Source of the DNA: Corylus avellana
Lineage: Eukaryota; Streptophyta; Magnoliopsida; Fagales; Betulaceae
Length of the DNA: 64,000 nucleotides
Assembly (NCBI RefSeq): GCF_901000735.1
Contig: NC_081548.1
Location: 10,723,444 to 10,787,443 of the forward strand
Direction of reading: 5' to 3'
Below the pieces are notes generated by a model that saw only the letters and a list, made by a program, of their open reading frames with translations, had not been told where the DNA came from and did no database searches. Of this stretch, positions 12,801-24,273 are shown piece after piece. Position numbers and translations under genes: made by a program. Numbering within the stretch: the first letter of the stretch is position 1; the number at the start of each line of letters is the position of its first letter.

Positions 12801-15800
12801 TTCTCCAAATTTCTAATTTTTCACAAATTAATGAGAACCCAATAAAATTGAATGATCCAACATGTAATTATAACATTCAATAGCGGAATCCAGCCTTCAA
12901 TTTTCGACTGAATCATAAAAATCCCCAAATTTGGCCTCTTGAAAAATTAACCTAAATCATTTTAATTCACCCTAATCCAACCTAAATTACCTCAAGTTGA
13001 CATCATATAATGAAATAACACATCAGAAAACATGCCTCTACGCAATCAATTTGTGAAAAAATCTCAATTTTTTTTTGGCTATGGCCGGTTTGGTCGGATT
13101 CCGGCAGGTTTTGGTCGAAATTCGACTCTTCTGGCCACGCGACGGACGTTTAAAGGCTGGTTCAGTTCTCAGGCAAAAGGAGGCCGGCCAACCTATTGGT
13201 AGCCCTGGCCCAACTTTAATCCGGCTGGATATCTGAGTTTCAGTAAAAAAGAAACCGAAACTCCCTTACTCCGATGACGGCGAAGGAGATGCCAGCTGGT
13301 GGTGGTGATGTGACTAGTACCTTCAACGGTAGGTCTCTATTGCATTTGACCGTTACTCTTATTTGGAGAGAAAGGAGCTCTAGACTGTTAAAATAGGTGG
13401 AATTGTTGGTTAACTCTTACATTGAGTACTGTTTGCTTTGGCTTGTGTTCTTTTTCTGTGCCTTCCACGGTAACTACTTGTTTGTATTGTTCCTTCGGTT
13501 TTCTTCTTATTATATTCTTTGTTTTTCATAGAAAGTAATGATTTAGATGAACCCATCAGGACATTATTTGATATTCCCAGTTCTATATTTGCTTATAAAG
13601 AGAGTAAATAATTTTGAAATCATGGATTAATCTTATAAATGTATAGATAGAGTCAGTATATTGAATCCTAACATAATTACATATACATGTTTGTATTTAA
13701 AATTTGCAGGCAATGTACATGAGTAATGATCCAGGCTATCTCAGTTGCAAGAAGAAGCAATGCAAGAAATATAGCAAGGGTAAATGTATAGTGCCCACTT
13801 GCAGTGGCACACTAACATTTCATGTTATTAACACCAGAACCGACATTGAGTTCGTGTATTTTGGTGGGGGATTCGCGACCCCTTGTGTTTTCAGTAGGTC
13901 GGGCCCTATCAGTTTTGCCAATCCAAATCAGCCGTTATATGGACATATCTCAAGTGTAGATTCAACTGGAAAATCGGTGAGTGGCCACCTTTTCACAATT
14001 AGCAATTGATACATGAATTGTGAAAATGCATAGAGAACAAATGATTTTAGTGATTTTTATCATGGTGGATTAACTGGCTTAAGAGTGATCATCTTGCAAA
14101 CTTGAGTTTGAGGCATAAGAACTACTTCTTTAACAAAATTGAAAAATTGTCAAATTCTAAGCCAAGCAAAGGTGCATCTGTTGCCACTGATTTTATCGGC
14201 ATCATGCAGCTGGTTTAATCTATTAGGAAACCATGTGAAGCAATATTCTAATTTGATGATTTGTGATGCAGATGAGATTAACATGGATTAGTGGCAATAT
14301 GGAACCTCAACAAGTACAATATGGGAATGGAAAAACTCTGACATCAGAAGTTACTAAATTTTCACAAGATAATATGTGTAGTGAGTTCTGCAACATACTT
14401 TTGTTTTCTCCTTTGGTCCCAAACATAAGGATTTAAAACCCCACGTCCTATTCTCTGCAACTTATATATTAAAATCTCACCAAGGTAATATAAATCAGAA
14501 ATTCAAAAGGTAACATTATAATTCTTGCTGCTATAGCTAGCAATCATTTCCAGCTCAAAATAGCGTATGTTGTGCATAGCTCATTTTGAAAGTTAACCAT
14601 AATGTTGGTCAAGTTTGTATATATACACTACTTTTTGTTAGAGCCCTTCTCTTTGGACAACCTTTGTTATTTTTATTTTTTTTGTGAACATCATGAGAAA
14701 AAGGGGAAAATTACAACATATGGCAGCCAATGCAACATATTTTAGTAAAGTTCAAACCTGAAATTACGTAGATATAGGTAACCATATATATATATCTATA
14801 TGGATATACCCTTTTCCTTCCTCTATCTCCTACTTAGATTTTGCCCCCCTTTGTTCTGAAATTGACAGGTTCAGCTTTACCAAGTCCAGCAAAGGACTTT
14901 GGGTGGCATGACCCAGGATACATTTATTCTGTGGTAATGACAGGACTTGACCCTTCAAGCACCTTCTCCTACAGATACGGAAGGTTTTAGCAACTTTCTT
15001 TATAACAACTACTCATAGTTTCGGAAAGGAAATGCTATTCTTACTCCAAATTCATTAATGCTACTCCATCACCTAATTATTGACCATTTTTGCCATATGT
15101 ATGTGTGTGCGCTTGTCTCTGTGTAGTGACTATTTTTATTTAATTTCAAAAAATACTGCAGTGACTCAGCTGGTTGGAGTGAACAAATCCAATTTCGAAC
15201 TGCACCTGCGGGAGGATCAGATGAGCTCAAGTTTTTAGCATTTGGCGATATGGGAAAGGCTCCCCATGATGCTTCTGTCGAGCACTACATTCAGGTAGGG
15301 TGCATTTTCTGTTGCAAATAGAAAGACCAGAAATTTTGTTCTGACAAAACCTTCAAGGTTTTCTTGTTTAAGCACATTCCAATGATTTAGCAAAGTCTAT
15401 AACTAGCAAGTTGTGCATTATGTTGATTCTAGTCTTTTACTTCTAACTCGAATTTTAGAAATGAAAATTGATACTTCTGGAATCACAATACTAAACTGAT
15501 ACTACAAAAGTAGCTCATGTAATAACCCTGTTTTTTTATTTTGTGATACATAGCCGGGGTCCCTCTCAGTGATTGAAGCCATCACCGATGAAGTAGATTC
15601 TAACAAGGTAGACTCAATCTTCCACATTGGAGATATAAGCTATGCCACTGGCTTTTTAGTTGAATGGGATTTTTTCCTTCAGCAAATAAGCCATGTAGCA
15701 TCACGAGTTTCTTACATGACTGCAATTGGAAACCATGAGAGGTACCTTTTTCAGATGCATACTTTAATAATTATTGTTACTGTCATTCCAGATAAAAGTA

Positions 15801-15925
15801 AATTCACAAGTAATCAGCTTTGGAATTTGAATTATATTCATTCCCAAGTCTATTTCTTGGGTTAACTATGGTTGACATGCACGCGGGGTTTGCTGTTATA
15901 TCTGCATATGTTTTCTTTCTTTCAG
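9880..15925 (+). CDS. Purple acid phosphatase, 5' exons (copy B, partial)
   Basis: This is the N-terminal part of a second PAP27/PAP1-like gene. Exons are 9880-10241, 10341-10428, 13710-13976, 14272-14380, 14869-14993, 15162-15294 and 15554-15741, all with GT-AG borders and an open joined frame. ATG 9880 is chosen as the first ATG in frame; ATG 9904 is an alternative. Either start leads into a hydrophobic segment (about residues 17-32) that fits a signal peptide or anchor. The motifs GWHDPGY, SYRYG, FGDMG, GDISYATGF and GNHE are present. Intron 2 is about 3.3 kb and holds a probable retroposon. The last intron ends in TTTCAG at 15925, where the gap begins, so the C-terminal exons are missing from this copy. 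Whether the gene is truncated or merely unassembled cannot be told. Confidence 0.9.
11662..12260 (-). mobile_element. Possible non-LTR retroposon fragment in PAP intron 2
   Basis: A stretch of compositionally different sequence follows a long T run (about 11667-11690), as expected for a poly(A)-tailed insertion on the minus strand. It contains an imperfect internal direct repeat (CGACCCAAAGGTCAGGA at about 11974 and CGACCAAAGGCCAGGA at about 12006) and an A-rich tract at 12028-12042. I saw no coding domain and no clear target duplication. It could instead be ordinary intron sequence. Confidence 0.35.
13075..13330. other. GC-richer block inside PAP intron 2
   Basis: About 250 bp, clearly richer in G and C than the surrounding intron, with GGCCGG and CCGG motifs, following a T run. 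It may be an inserted repeat or captured gene fragment. No reading frame or family is recognised. Confidence 0.3.
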
Positions 15926-16017
15926 NNNNNNNNNNNNNNNNNNNNNNNNNNNNNNNNNNNNNNNNNNNNNNNNNNNNNNNNNNNNNNNNNNNNNNNNNNN
16001 NNNNNNNNNNNNNNNNN
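15926..16017. other. Assembly gap (92 N)
   Basis: The gap begins at the base after a splice acceptor of PAP copy B and ends inside an LTR sequence. Confidence 0.99.
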
Positions 16018-16664
16018 AAAACCTCTCCGGGGCAACCAAACCCAGGAAATCAATCCACTATAAGAAGAATAAGGAATACAAGAAGAATTACAAAACCTTT
16101 GCAATCTACTCTTCCTTGTACACGACAAGCGACTCACTTGACTTCTACCGCAGTAGCCCTTTCCAGAACATCTGGCACAATTCTTCTATAAGATTTCCTT
16201 TCCTCGGAACTCCAATTGGCTTCACGTATTTAATCCCTTCTCAAATAAGCTAGAACAATATCTCTCTCTAAGCTCTCTGATTTTGCTCTCCAAAAATACG
16301 TACGTATAAATGTAGCAAAATCGTGTTTAAATAGAAAATAACCCTAATAAGTCAGCCAGGTCCGGACCCTGCAAATCTGAGGTCCGGACAGGCCTCATAA
16401 GATGAACTTTCGGGAAATGGGGTCCAGACCCTGCTTCTGGCGGTCCGGACCCCTCTTTCAAAAGACAGTTTCTGGAAATGGGGTCCGGACCCTGCTTCTG
16501 GCGGTCCGGACCTCTTCATAAAATTGTTTCTGGAAATCAGGTCCGGACCTGGCTTCTGGCTGTCCGGACCGGCCCTTCTAAAATCAATTTTTCTGGACAC
16601 TTTGAGATGCTTCATTTTCACCAACTTTACATGCAAACCGAATGATCCAAAACATAACCCAACA
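16018..16664. mobile_element. LTR of a retrotransposon family with TCCGGAC repeats (left end in gap)
   Basis: The sequence aligns with 31694-32337, the right part of a complete solo LTR, and ends in the same way (...ACCCAACA versus ...ACCTAACA). The last 300 bp hold seven TCCGGAC motifs or close variants in a repeated pattern, CTGGAAATGGGGTCCGGACC followed by CTGCTTCTGGCGGTCCGGACC. The left part (about 180 bp by comparison) is lost in the gap. The right border at 16664 abuts PPR coding sequence directly, with ACTTG as the adjacent 5 bp. Orientation cannot be fixed, because TG...CA ends read the same on both strands. Confidence 0.75.
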
Positions 16665-18647
16665 ACTTGGAAAAAGAGGCACCAGTAGGCTGCTTCTGCT
16701 CAATTTTCTCTGGTATCTCTTCTTCTGTCCCTATCTGATGTGTTATTCTATTGCCTTTCAAACTATTCAGCATCCTATTTGCCTCTTTTGTTAATCCGGT
16801 GCCACGCCATGCTTCTGCAACAAGCAAGATGGTGGACTTCTCTGGCTGAACGTTAAATTCTTCCATAATTGGGAGCATTTCTTCTGCTTTCCATGGCTGC
16901 TTCGCTTCTCCATATCCCCATATTAGGGTCTCAAATGCCTTCAAATTTGGAGAAAACTTGTATTCACACATCTTGTCAAAAACCTTGACAGCGCGCTCCA
17001 TCCTGCCAGTGCTGCACCATCCACTGATGACAGTTGTGAAAATCACAACGTTTGGACGGACTCCTGATTGGGTCATTCCTGTCAATAGTTCTTCGGCTTT
17101 CTCGGGTTCTCGCGCACGTGCATAGCCTTTAGCAAGAATGCTGTAGGCATGTGCATCAGGTTTTATTCCAGCCTTCATCATTTCTTCAAAGATTTCCCTG
17201 CACTTTTCCATGAATCCTGCTGTGCTCCATGCATTCATTATGGTACTGTATGTAATCACGTCTGCTTTGACCCCAAATTCATTCATCAATGTCATAACCT
17301 GCAGATTAATGCTTCCCATGTATTATACTTACAGCCAGGCAAGATTATAACAGATAATTATTGAAATGGGTTTGATAACAAACACACTTTTAGTCATTAT
17401 TCTCTGTGCATATATTGGCTTTGACTTTGTGCATATATTTACAACATCAACCAGAATTTGACTTTGTGCATATATTGGCTTTGGTACGAGAGTTAGAACG
17501 CCTATTATCAGTGAATACTTCTAAGGTTGCCGAAATATTTAATTATACTTTAGAATCAACTTATAACACATTATATTTAATTCTAACAATTGAAATAGGA
17601 GGGATATAGTAGTGAATACATAAAACTGTTAACAAGGTATTGCCTTAAGAATCAAAATAATATGTCATGCAATAATGAGAAGAATTTGTAGAAAGAAAAA
17701 GATAAAAGAACCATACGATCTTAGCTCAAACTCACCTCATCCACCCCATCTCTGTCCATGGTGTTCACAAATCCTTTAACCAACGAGTTAAAAATTACGA
17801 GATTAGGATGCAGCCCCAGATCCTTCATCCTGTACACAAACCTCAAGGCCTCCTTCAATTTACCTTCCTTACAGTACCCACTTATGATGATGCCACAAGT
17901 TCGCTCGTTGGGCTGCACTCTGTTTTTCTGCATCTCTAAAATCATCCCTTCAGCCCGATCTGTCTCTCCATTTTGAGCGTAAGCTGTTGATATTGTGTTG
18001 TAAGTAACTGCATCAGGTTGCATTCCACAAGCTACTATCTTATGTACCAGATTCCACGCCTCCACAATGTTGTTCTTCTTACACCATGCTCTGACAAGCA
18101 CATTATAAGTCCTGAGATTGGGTTTTACATTTCCCTCTTGGGACATCAAGTCTAGCAGTTTCAGAGATTCTGCAGGCTTACCAGCAATCCCGTAACCTTT
18201 AATCAATGCGTTATAAGTAATAGTTGTTGGTTTTAATCCACTCTTCTTCATTTCCCAAAAGGTTTACATGGCTTCCTCTAGGTTCCCAGATTCAGAGAAA
18301 GCATTTATAACAGCATTAAAGAATACTGAGTCAGGCTTCATTCCATTTTCTTCTACCTGTGAGATAATCGAACGAATGGACTTGAAGCGCTTCTGGATGG
18401 TCAGGGCAGCCAACAAGGTTTTGTATGTTATAAGAGATGGCTTGTGCCCTCCTTCAATCAAACTGTCAAATATGGATTGGACTTCCTGGGGTTTCCCTCT
18501 TTCAATCAGAATATTCATCAACTTTGTTCTTGAGCGTACCATTCTGCAACTATTTTTGGTTGTGCAGAAACTGCAGTTGGACTGATTTTTGGAATCTGTA
18601 GACTTTGATGTCCGATATAATTGATTCTTGTCACCTAGAGAATGCTC
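16627..18647 (-). pseudogene. Pentatricopeptide repeat protein, truncated by an LTR and with an in-frame stop
   Basis: The minus strand encodes a P-class PPR protein, an organelle-type RNA-binding helical repeat family. The repeats show the 35-residue pattern (for example [40 protein letters not shown]). Exons are 18647-17736 and 17298-16665, joined in phase 0 (GVDE/VMTLM). The N-terminal part before the repeats has a CSFC...C motif followed by [10 protein letters not shown], which from memory resembles the Arabidopsis At5g25630 group. A TAA at 18265-18267 interrupts repeat 2 (EEAM*TFWEM). The 3' end runs into the LTR at 16664, so the last 11 or so residues (GYVLDHSVCM) are LTR-encoded and the native C-terminus is absent. 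No start-codon exon was identified upstream of 18647. The gene is probably dead. Confidence 0.85.
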
Positions 18648-18804
18648 CTGCTAAAGACAAGAGTTGGCTTAGTCATAACAATATATTACCTTGTCAGTAA
18701 TTTTGGCCACAACTTTCTTAAGTAACTCTTCCTCTTATAGACGTATTTACTCTCTACAACCTTCTTTTATTTGGGCAATTCTCAAGTTTTATATATATAT
18801 ATAG

Positions 18805-19283
18805 GAAACTTCACTTTGAACCCCTGAACTATCACCCCTTTTGATATGCCCCCTTCAAACTTCAAAGCTCTTCACTTTGGCCCCCTGAACTTTCAATTTC
18901 TATCACTTTGGAGTTTGGACCCCCTCCGCCAATTTTTGCCGTTAAAACTCTTAAAAGACAAAATTACCCTTCAATTTTCTTTTTATGAAAAAAATTGAAG
19001 AAAAAATATTTTTTTAAAAAAGGTTACAAGGTGGCCCAACAGTGGGTCACCTTGTGATTTTTTTTTTTTTAATTTTTAATTTGAAAATAAGGATAAATTT
19101 AGAATTTTATAAAAAAAAAATCAGGGGTATAAACATTATTGTCTAACTTTTAACGTTTAAAATTTAACGGAGGGGTCCAAAGTGATAGAAATTGAAAGTT
19201 CAGTGGACCAAAATGTGAGGTTTTGAAGTTTGAGGGGGGCATGTCAAAAGGAGTGGTAGTTCAGGGGTCCAAAGTGAAGTTTC
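18805..19283. mobile_element. Foldback MITE, family A (complete)
   Basis: The left end (GAAACTTCACTTTGAACCCC) and right end (GGGGTCCAAAGTGAAGTTTC) are inverted repeats. The complementarity continues inward for more than 100 bp: CCCCTGAACT / AGTTCAGGGG, GATATGCCCCC / GGGGGCATGTC, CTTTCAATTTCTATCACTTTGGA and its complement. The centre holds a smaller palindrome (AAGGTGGCCCA / TGGGTCACCTT) and A/T runs. It has no coding capacity. It is a non-autonomous DNA transposon of foldback or Mutator-like style; the superfamily is not certain because no clear target duplication is visible. A half copy lies at 52241-52533. Confidence 0.8.
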
Positions 19284-19422
19284 TCCCCTTTTTTTTATAT
19301 AAAATTATGCATTAAAAAACGAGTTAAAAAATTATGCCTGAAAAAACCGGTTTAGCCTTTAAAAAAAATGGGTTTACACCACATGTCGCAATTCTAGACT
19401 ATCTCTAATGAGTGATTCGACT

Positions 19423-19474
<52 letters not shown>

Positions 19475-19496
19475 CGCGTGCGCGCGCGCGCGCGTG
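19423..19496. repeat. 74-bp alternating pyrimidine-purine tract (TA)n(TG)n(CG)n
   Basis: An unbroken alternation of pyrimidine and purine passes from TA to TG to CG dinucleotides. The CG-rich end (19463-19496) has the strongest expected tendency to form Z-DNA. Confidence 0.95.
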
Positions 19497-19843
19497 ATTA
19501 TTGATGAAAAAAAAAAAAATTGATAGAATATAAAGTAAAATAAAATAAAAACAAGAAAGTATGAGAAAAATGAGAAAGAGATAAGCAAAGGGTTTTGAGG
19601 TGGTTCCACCCTAAAAACTTTCATTGTTTATAATGTCTGATATATATGACTATACTTTGACTATGTTAGATTTCTTTTTTTTTTTTTTTATATAAATAAA
19701 ACAAATATTCATATTATAATATATGTATATATATAGAAAACATATTGCAATGTGATACTATAAATGTACTAAAATATAGTAGGTGAAAGACAAAACTATT
19801 GCTTATACGAACTTACTCGTCTGCAGTTTTTCTTAGATCCCAC

Positions 19844-20337
19844 CTTGACAATTAGCAGCCTCACACAAAGCTCTTCTCCACTCGAGAACTTTGTCCATGT
19901 CCAACAAGTAATGCTCTTCATGTTTCGCAAATGCTTCTGCAAAACTACCCGTTTGGTTTCTCACATCAGAAGGCTCAACATCATAGAATATAGGTAGAAC
20001 GAGTTGCTTCAAAGTTCTTCGACACTCCATAATTTCCACAAGTTCCTCCAGGCACCACCTCGAAGCCGCATAGTTCCTTGAGAAAACGATGATAGAGATT
20101 CTAGATCCTTGGATTGCCCGTATCTTCGGATGCAAGGTATTGTCCTCTTCGGAGCTCATTGTCATCTTTAAAGATTTTGATTCCAGCATCTCTCAAAGCA
20201 AAGTAGAGGTGGTCGGTGAAGTTTTTGCGCATGTCCTCGCCTATGAAACACAAGAAAATGTCATAGATCCAATTGGAACGAGGGGAAGATGATGGAGAGA
20301 AGATGGCTTCAGGAGATCTCGATGTTTTGATAGCCAT
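19844..20337 (-). pseudogene. TIR domain exon of a TIR-NBS-LRR gene, frameshifted and isolated
   Basis: The minus strand encodes a TIR domain, the NAD-cleaving signalling module of plant immune receptors. ATG at 20335-20337 is followed by YDIFLCFIGEDMRKNFTDHL (family norm YDVFLSFRGEDTR), DDNELRRG, then after a break AIQGSRISIIVFSRNYA, SRWCLEELVEIMEC, LPIFYDVEPSDVRNQTG and WRRAL. The catalytic glutamate of SRWCLEEL is present. Near 20130 the frame shifts by one extra base between ASE and AIQGSR. The exon could end at the GT donor at 19842-19843, the usual place for TNL exon 1. No NB-ARC or LRR exon follows within the minus-strand sequence to 18650. It is a decayed fragment, possibly a TIR-only relic. 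Confidence 0.85.
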
Positions 20338-22342
20338 GGCTCAACTCCCAAAGACTTGACTTATCCTGATAATTTATTTTAAGTAAAATGAATAAAAGTG
20401 TTTGGAGGGATAAAAGGGTGGAAATCCAAGAGGAAAACAAAAAGAAATAGTTAAAAGAAAGCTGAATGGACTTCGTCTTCCATCCCCTTAACTATTTATA
20501 GATAGGCATCCCCTTAAATAGTTAAATATGGTGTGGGGATAACCACAGCTGTTATGATGTGATAATCCCCTAACGCATTACCATTATTGATCCAATCTCA
20601 ATACGGGAACGACTTTTTGTGTAGTTGTTCCCGTGTTCAAATTGGAACAATAAATTACACTAATAACGGTTGATTTGGACACAAAAACTTCAAAGAAACT
20701 TCAAGGAAAAAAAAAGGAAGCTCTTTCAATTCTCTTACATTTCTTCTAAGCAATTTGAATTCAAAGATAATAAGAAAGTCATAAATTTGTTCCCGTGTTA
20801 GACGTTAGAGAAAAGACAAGCACTATCAATTCCTTGATTGCATTTTTTCAAAGCACACATCTATAAATCCTTTCTTATAAGAAAGTCATGTGATTGGACA
20901 CTCACACCTAAACTCACGCTCACCATTCTCTTATCTAATGGCTAATATTGTTGCCCGTAATCTTAATTCACAAATGAAGTGTTGAAATTGGATTACATTT
21001 TCTTTGCCATTTAGCACTTCCATCAATTCTTCCTCCACCACCATCACAATTCTAACTTGTGGATATATTACATTTTCTTCGCCATTTTCCACTTCCATAA
21101 ATGCTTCTTCATCTTTCTCCATTGGAAGTGTAGTAACTTGTAATGAAATATAAATTGAGAGAAAAGAAGCGGAAGCAAATAAAAAAAATAATAAAAATGA
21201 GATAAGAGAATTTGGGGTGGTTCGGCCTAGAGACATACTCCTAAGGGTTACATTATGCATTTGTGCTCTTTTTGCTTGATGTGATTAGAGTACAAATGAC
21301 CTATATTTATAGGGAAATTGTGTTTAAAGCAAGGACTTTGTTTTGTTTGATATAAAAATGTTAAAAATAGATATAAGAAATACTTGAGAATTGGGTTGAA
21401 AAGTTTTATTATTAGATTTTATTATTTTATTATTTTTTTTTTTAACCCTTTGTCATTTAAAGGAATAATTTATTTAATTTTTGTCTAACTTAAACAAATT
21501 GACACCAAATTTTATAATAAGATTCGAGTTATAATGATTTAAAGTTTAACCACGTTCTTAAATATTCTTACGTGAATTTTCAATATTTATATATCAAAAC
21601 AAATGAGAATCCTTACAAGGATGGCTAAAGAGTAATTGGTGGAGAGTAATGCTACATATTATATTTCATCTCATTTGTATTTTATTGGGCTAATGTACGT
21701 AGCAGTGGCATCAACATTATCAACTCAGTGAAATGAGACTCTAATATGTATGATTGGTATTCGAATGATTTTCAAAAAGGAATGCTGGCATCACAGAAAG
21801 GCCTGACCAAGAACCAAGTGATTCCTCTATCTTCCACATTTTCTCTACATCCAAACATAAAGACATCATGCGTGTCTCTCTTTTGTGAGTTGGCCTGATT
21901 GTGATGTTTAATGTGGTCATTTTCATGGTTGATTCATGGTTCAAATTGGTCGTGGTAGGATAATCAAAATTAGAGGTAGAAATTAGTGCAAACTTTTGTA
22001 TCAGGAGCCAAGACTGGCTTCAAATAGCCAAGACGTGGTGGAGCCAAGGTGTCCATTCAGCGAGGGCAAATTTTTTTTGATGAATACAAATATAAAGTTG
22101 AACAAAAATAATTAAGAGTATTAAAAAATATATACAAATTTAATTGGAGCTTAATAGAATCGTTTTTTTTCTCGATAATCTTAGATAGCTACAATTATAT
22201 ATTTTATAGCATTAAAATATGCAAGAAAAACTATATATATTCATAAATACTTAAATACAAAAACAATTATCAAGAATAGCAATATAAATATTAAAAAAAA
22301 ATTAATTTAAAAGAACAATCTAAATTTAGATATAAAAGTTTA
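20338..22342. other. Intergenic with dispersed repeat; no gene seen
   Basis: AT-rich DNA. At about 21130-21330 lies a repeat (AAATATAAATTGAGAGAAAAG, GAGATAAGAGAATTTGGGGT, then a TATTTATAGGG-like TATA stretch) that resembles 32520-32670 and more weakly 19560-19640 and 52840-52960. It may be a fragment of an LTR-type promoter region. The short minus-strand ORFs here show no recognisable domain. Confidence 0.45.
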
Positions 22343-22710
22343 GGGTAAAGTCTACTTAACCCCCTCAAACTATCATCTCAATGACAATTTACCCCCCCAA
22401 ACTATCAATTGCGATAATTTACCCCAAAAACTATCAAAACAATGACAATGTACCCTCCAATGCTAGCAAAATAATGAAATTACCCATATAGAAATTTCAA
22501 CAAGACAAAAATACACTTAAAATTTTGAAAAAAGAATTAAATTTTAGTAATTTTGTTTTTATTTTAGTTAGGGTAATTTTATCATTTTGTTAAAATTTGA
22601 GGTACATTGTCATTGTTTAGGTAGTTCGGGGGATAAATTGTCGCAATTGATAGTTTGGGGAGTAAATTGTCATTAGTGTGGTAGTAAGAGAGGGTTACGT
22701 AGACTTTACC
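22343..22710. mobile_element. Foldback MITE, family B
   Basis: The left end (GGGTAAAGTCTACTTAACCC) and right end (GGGTTACGTAGACTTTACC) are inverted repeats extending inward about 150 bp, through AATGACAATTTAC / GTAAATTGTCATT, AAACTATCAATTGCGA / TCGCAATTGATAGTTT and AATGACAATGTACC / GGTACATTGTCATT. The centre is AT-rich and non-coding. The flanks, TAAAAGTTTA left and AAAAAATTTA right, could be an imperfect 9-10-bp target duplication of Mutator-like type. Confidence 0.8.
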
Positions 22711-24198
22711 AAAAAATTTAATTATATACCTCAATTTTTATAAGAAAAAGTTGAATGGACCCGATTGAAGACTTGAATGCTTGAAGTTTGAAAGTTGAAG
22801 GGAACAAATTTACTGGAACTCTTGAAGCTGAAGATGCCATTTGTTGAATGGAGAAAGGAATACTAGAGAAATTTGAAGTCTTTAAGAAGAAAATGCCGTA
22901 GCAAATTTTTGTAAGATGTATATTTGATTTTGCAAATATCACACACATAATAGAAAACAGACTCAAAGCATGGGAACAGGGAGATTTGAGAATTGCTTTT
23001 CGGATTTGATTGGCACATGGCTCTAAAATTGGTGTCTTACGTGAGGTGAAAGTGTGTCTTTGACTTGTGTGTTAAAAGTGTAAACATTTACTCAGCATTT
23101 TAACTGCTCAGAAATTGAGATATGATAAATTAGCTAATTTTTTTGTTATTTGTTATTTATTTTGTCTTGTTTTGAACAAAATGTGATGGAAAGTTTGATT
23201 TTTTTATATGACTTTTGTGCTTGTGCCGGTGCCTTGTCTTGTGAATGGTTTATTCGAGAAAAACAAATTGTCTTTTCTTCAATATCTACACGGTGAAGTC
23301 AGAACTCTTTTTTTATACGTCAAGAAAATAGTGGGAACAAGTGAAAAACAAATTGTCTTTTCTTCATTATATATACACGGTGAGGTCAGAACTTTTTTTA
23401 TATGTCAAGAAAATAGTGGGAACAAGTGAGGGTTGGTTTCTTAAACGATTTCGTTTCGATTTTGGTTTGGTGCTGTAGTAAAAATTGATTAATATGAAAA
23501 AAGTAAAAATGTTTGTTTTAAAAAAAAAAAAAAAAGTGAAAAAGTAAGAATATTTGGTATAAAAAAATGAAAATTTTTTGTTTTGTAGTAATTTTTTATT
23601 TAAATAATAATAAAAAATGATTGATGTAAAGTAAAAAGTAAGAGAAAATTAGAAAAATAAAAAAGTAAGTCGCCTTTGCCTTTGCCAAAACCATTTAACA
23701 AACAAAGCCTCAACTAGTCAACCAACGTGAAGCTTTAATTAGTAAAACCATGCATTTTAAAAGAAAATAGAAAATTAATTGTACATCTTCAACCTTTCAT
23801 TCTTCTGAAACAAGTAAAAAAAATCAAAGTCAACAAGTCCCAAGGTGGGTATTCTGAAACATTTGCCACTTGTCCTGCCCCAAGACCAGAGACCAAGTGC
23901 AATTTTGTTCAGACCTTGGAGAAGCACTTTCAACTTCTTCATTGCATTTTTTGAAAGCACAAATAAACTCCAATTCCCTCACACATGAAGTCAAGGATGG
24001 AACTAAAACTTTTAATTTGAGAGACAAAATTTTATATATATATATATATCTATGTTGGGGGGATGAAAATTAAATTTTAAAGGTTTATCATATAAAAATA
24101 TATATTTTTGAAAAAAAATTATTTTTTTGGAAACCACCTTCCCATGCTATAAGATGGTTCTGCCCCTCCCTAAAGTCTCTATCTGAAAATACTAAATT
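22711..24198. other. Intergenic, no gene recognised
   Basis: AT-rich. A minus-strand reading frame around 23830-24027 has a protein-like composition but no domain I recognise. Poly(A)-rich stretches lie at 23520 and 24110. Confidence 0.4.
23258..23429. repeat. 85-bp tandem direct repeat, two copies
   Basis: The unit GAAAAACAAATTGTCTTTTC...GTGGGAACAAGT starts at 23258 and again at 23343, about 90% identical by eye. Confidence 0.85.
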
Positions 24199-24273
24199 CT
24201 TTTCTTTTCTTTTTATTTTTAATTTTAATTTTTAACATTCCATTCAATATAGGACTGGCGTCAACCAAAGACT
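24199..24273. repeat. Left copy of a 75-bp direct repeat flanking the copia element
   Basis: Bases 24199-24273 are identical to 32379-32453. The left copy ends exactly where the 5' LTR begins and the right copy begins exactly where the 3' LTR ends. Two further bases (TG) match because the LTR also starts with TG. It behaves like a target-site duplication, but is far longer than the usual 5 bp. Confidence 0.9.

Noticed and set aside
16352..16636. 94-codon minus-strand frame with repeated RTARSRVWTPFPE-like units
   Set aside because: It is the TCCGGAC modules of the LTR read on one strand. The matching LTR at 31512-32337 shows the same repeats without a conserved frame.
20931..21260. 109-codon minus-strand frame
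   Set aside because: It overlaps a dispersed repeat and has no recognisable domain. It is likely chance.
23775..24027. Minus-strand frames of 61 and 65 codons
   Set aside because: Protein-like phrases but no recognisable domain, start context or splice partners. Not enough to call a gene.
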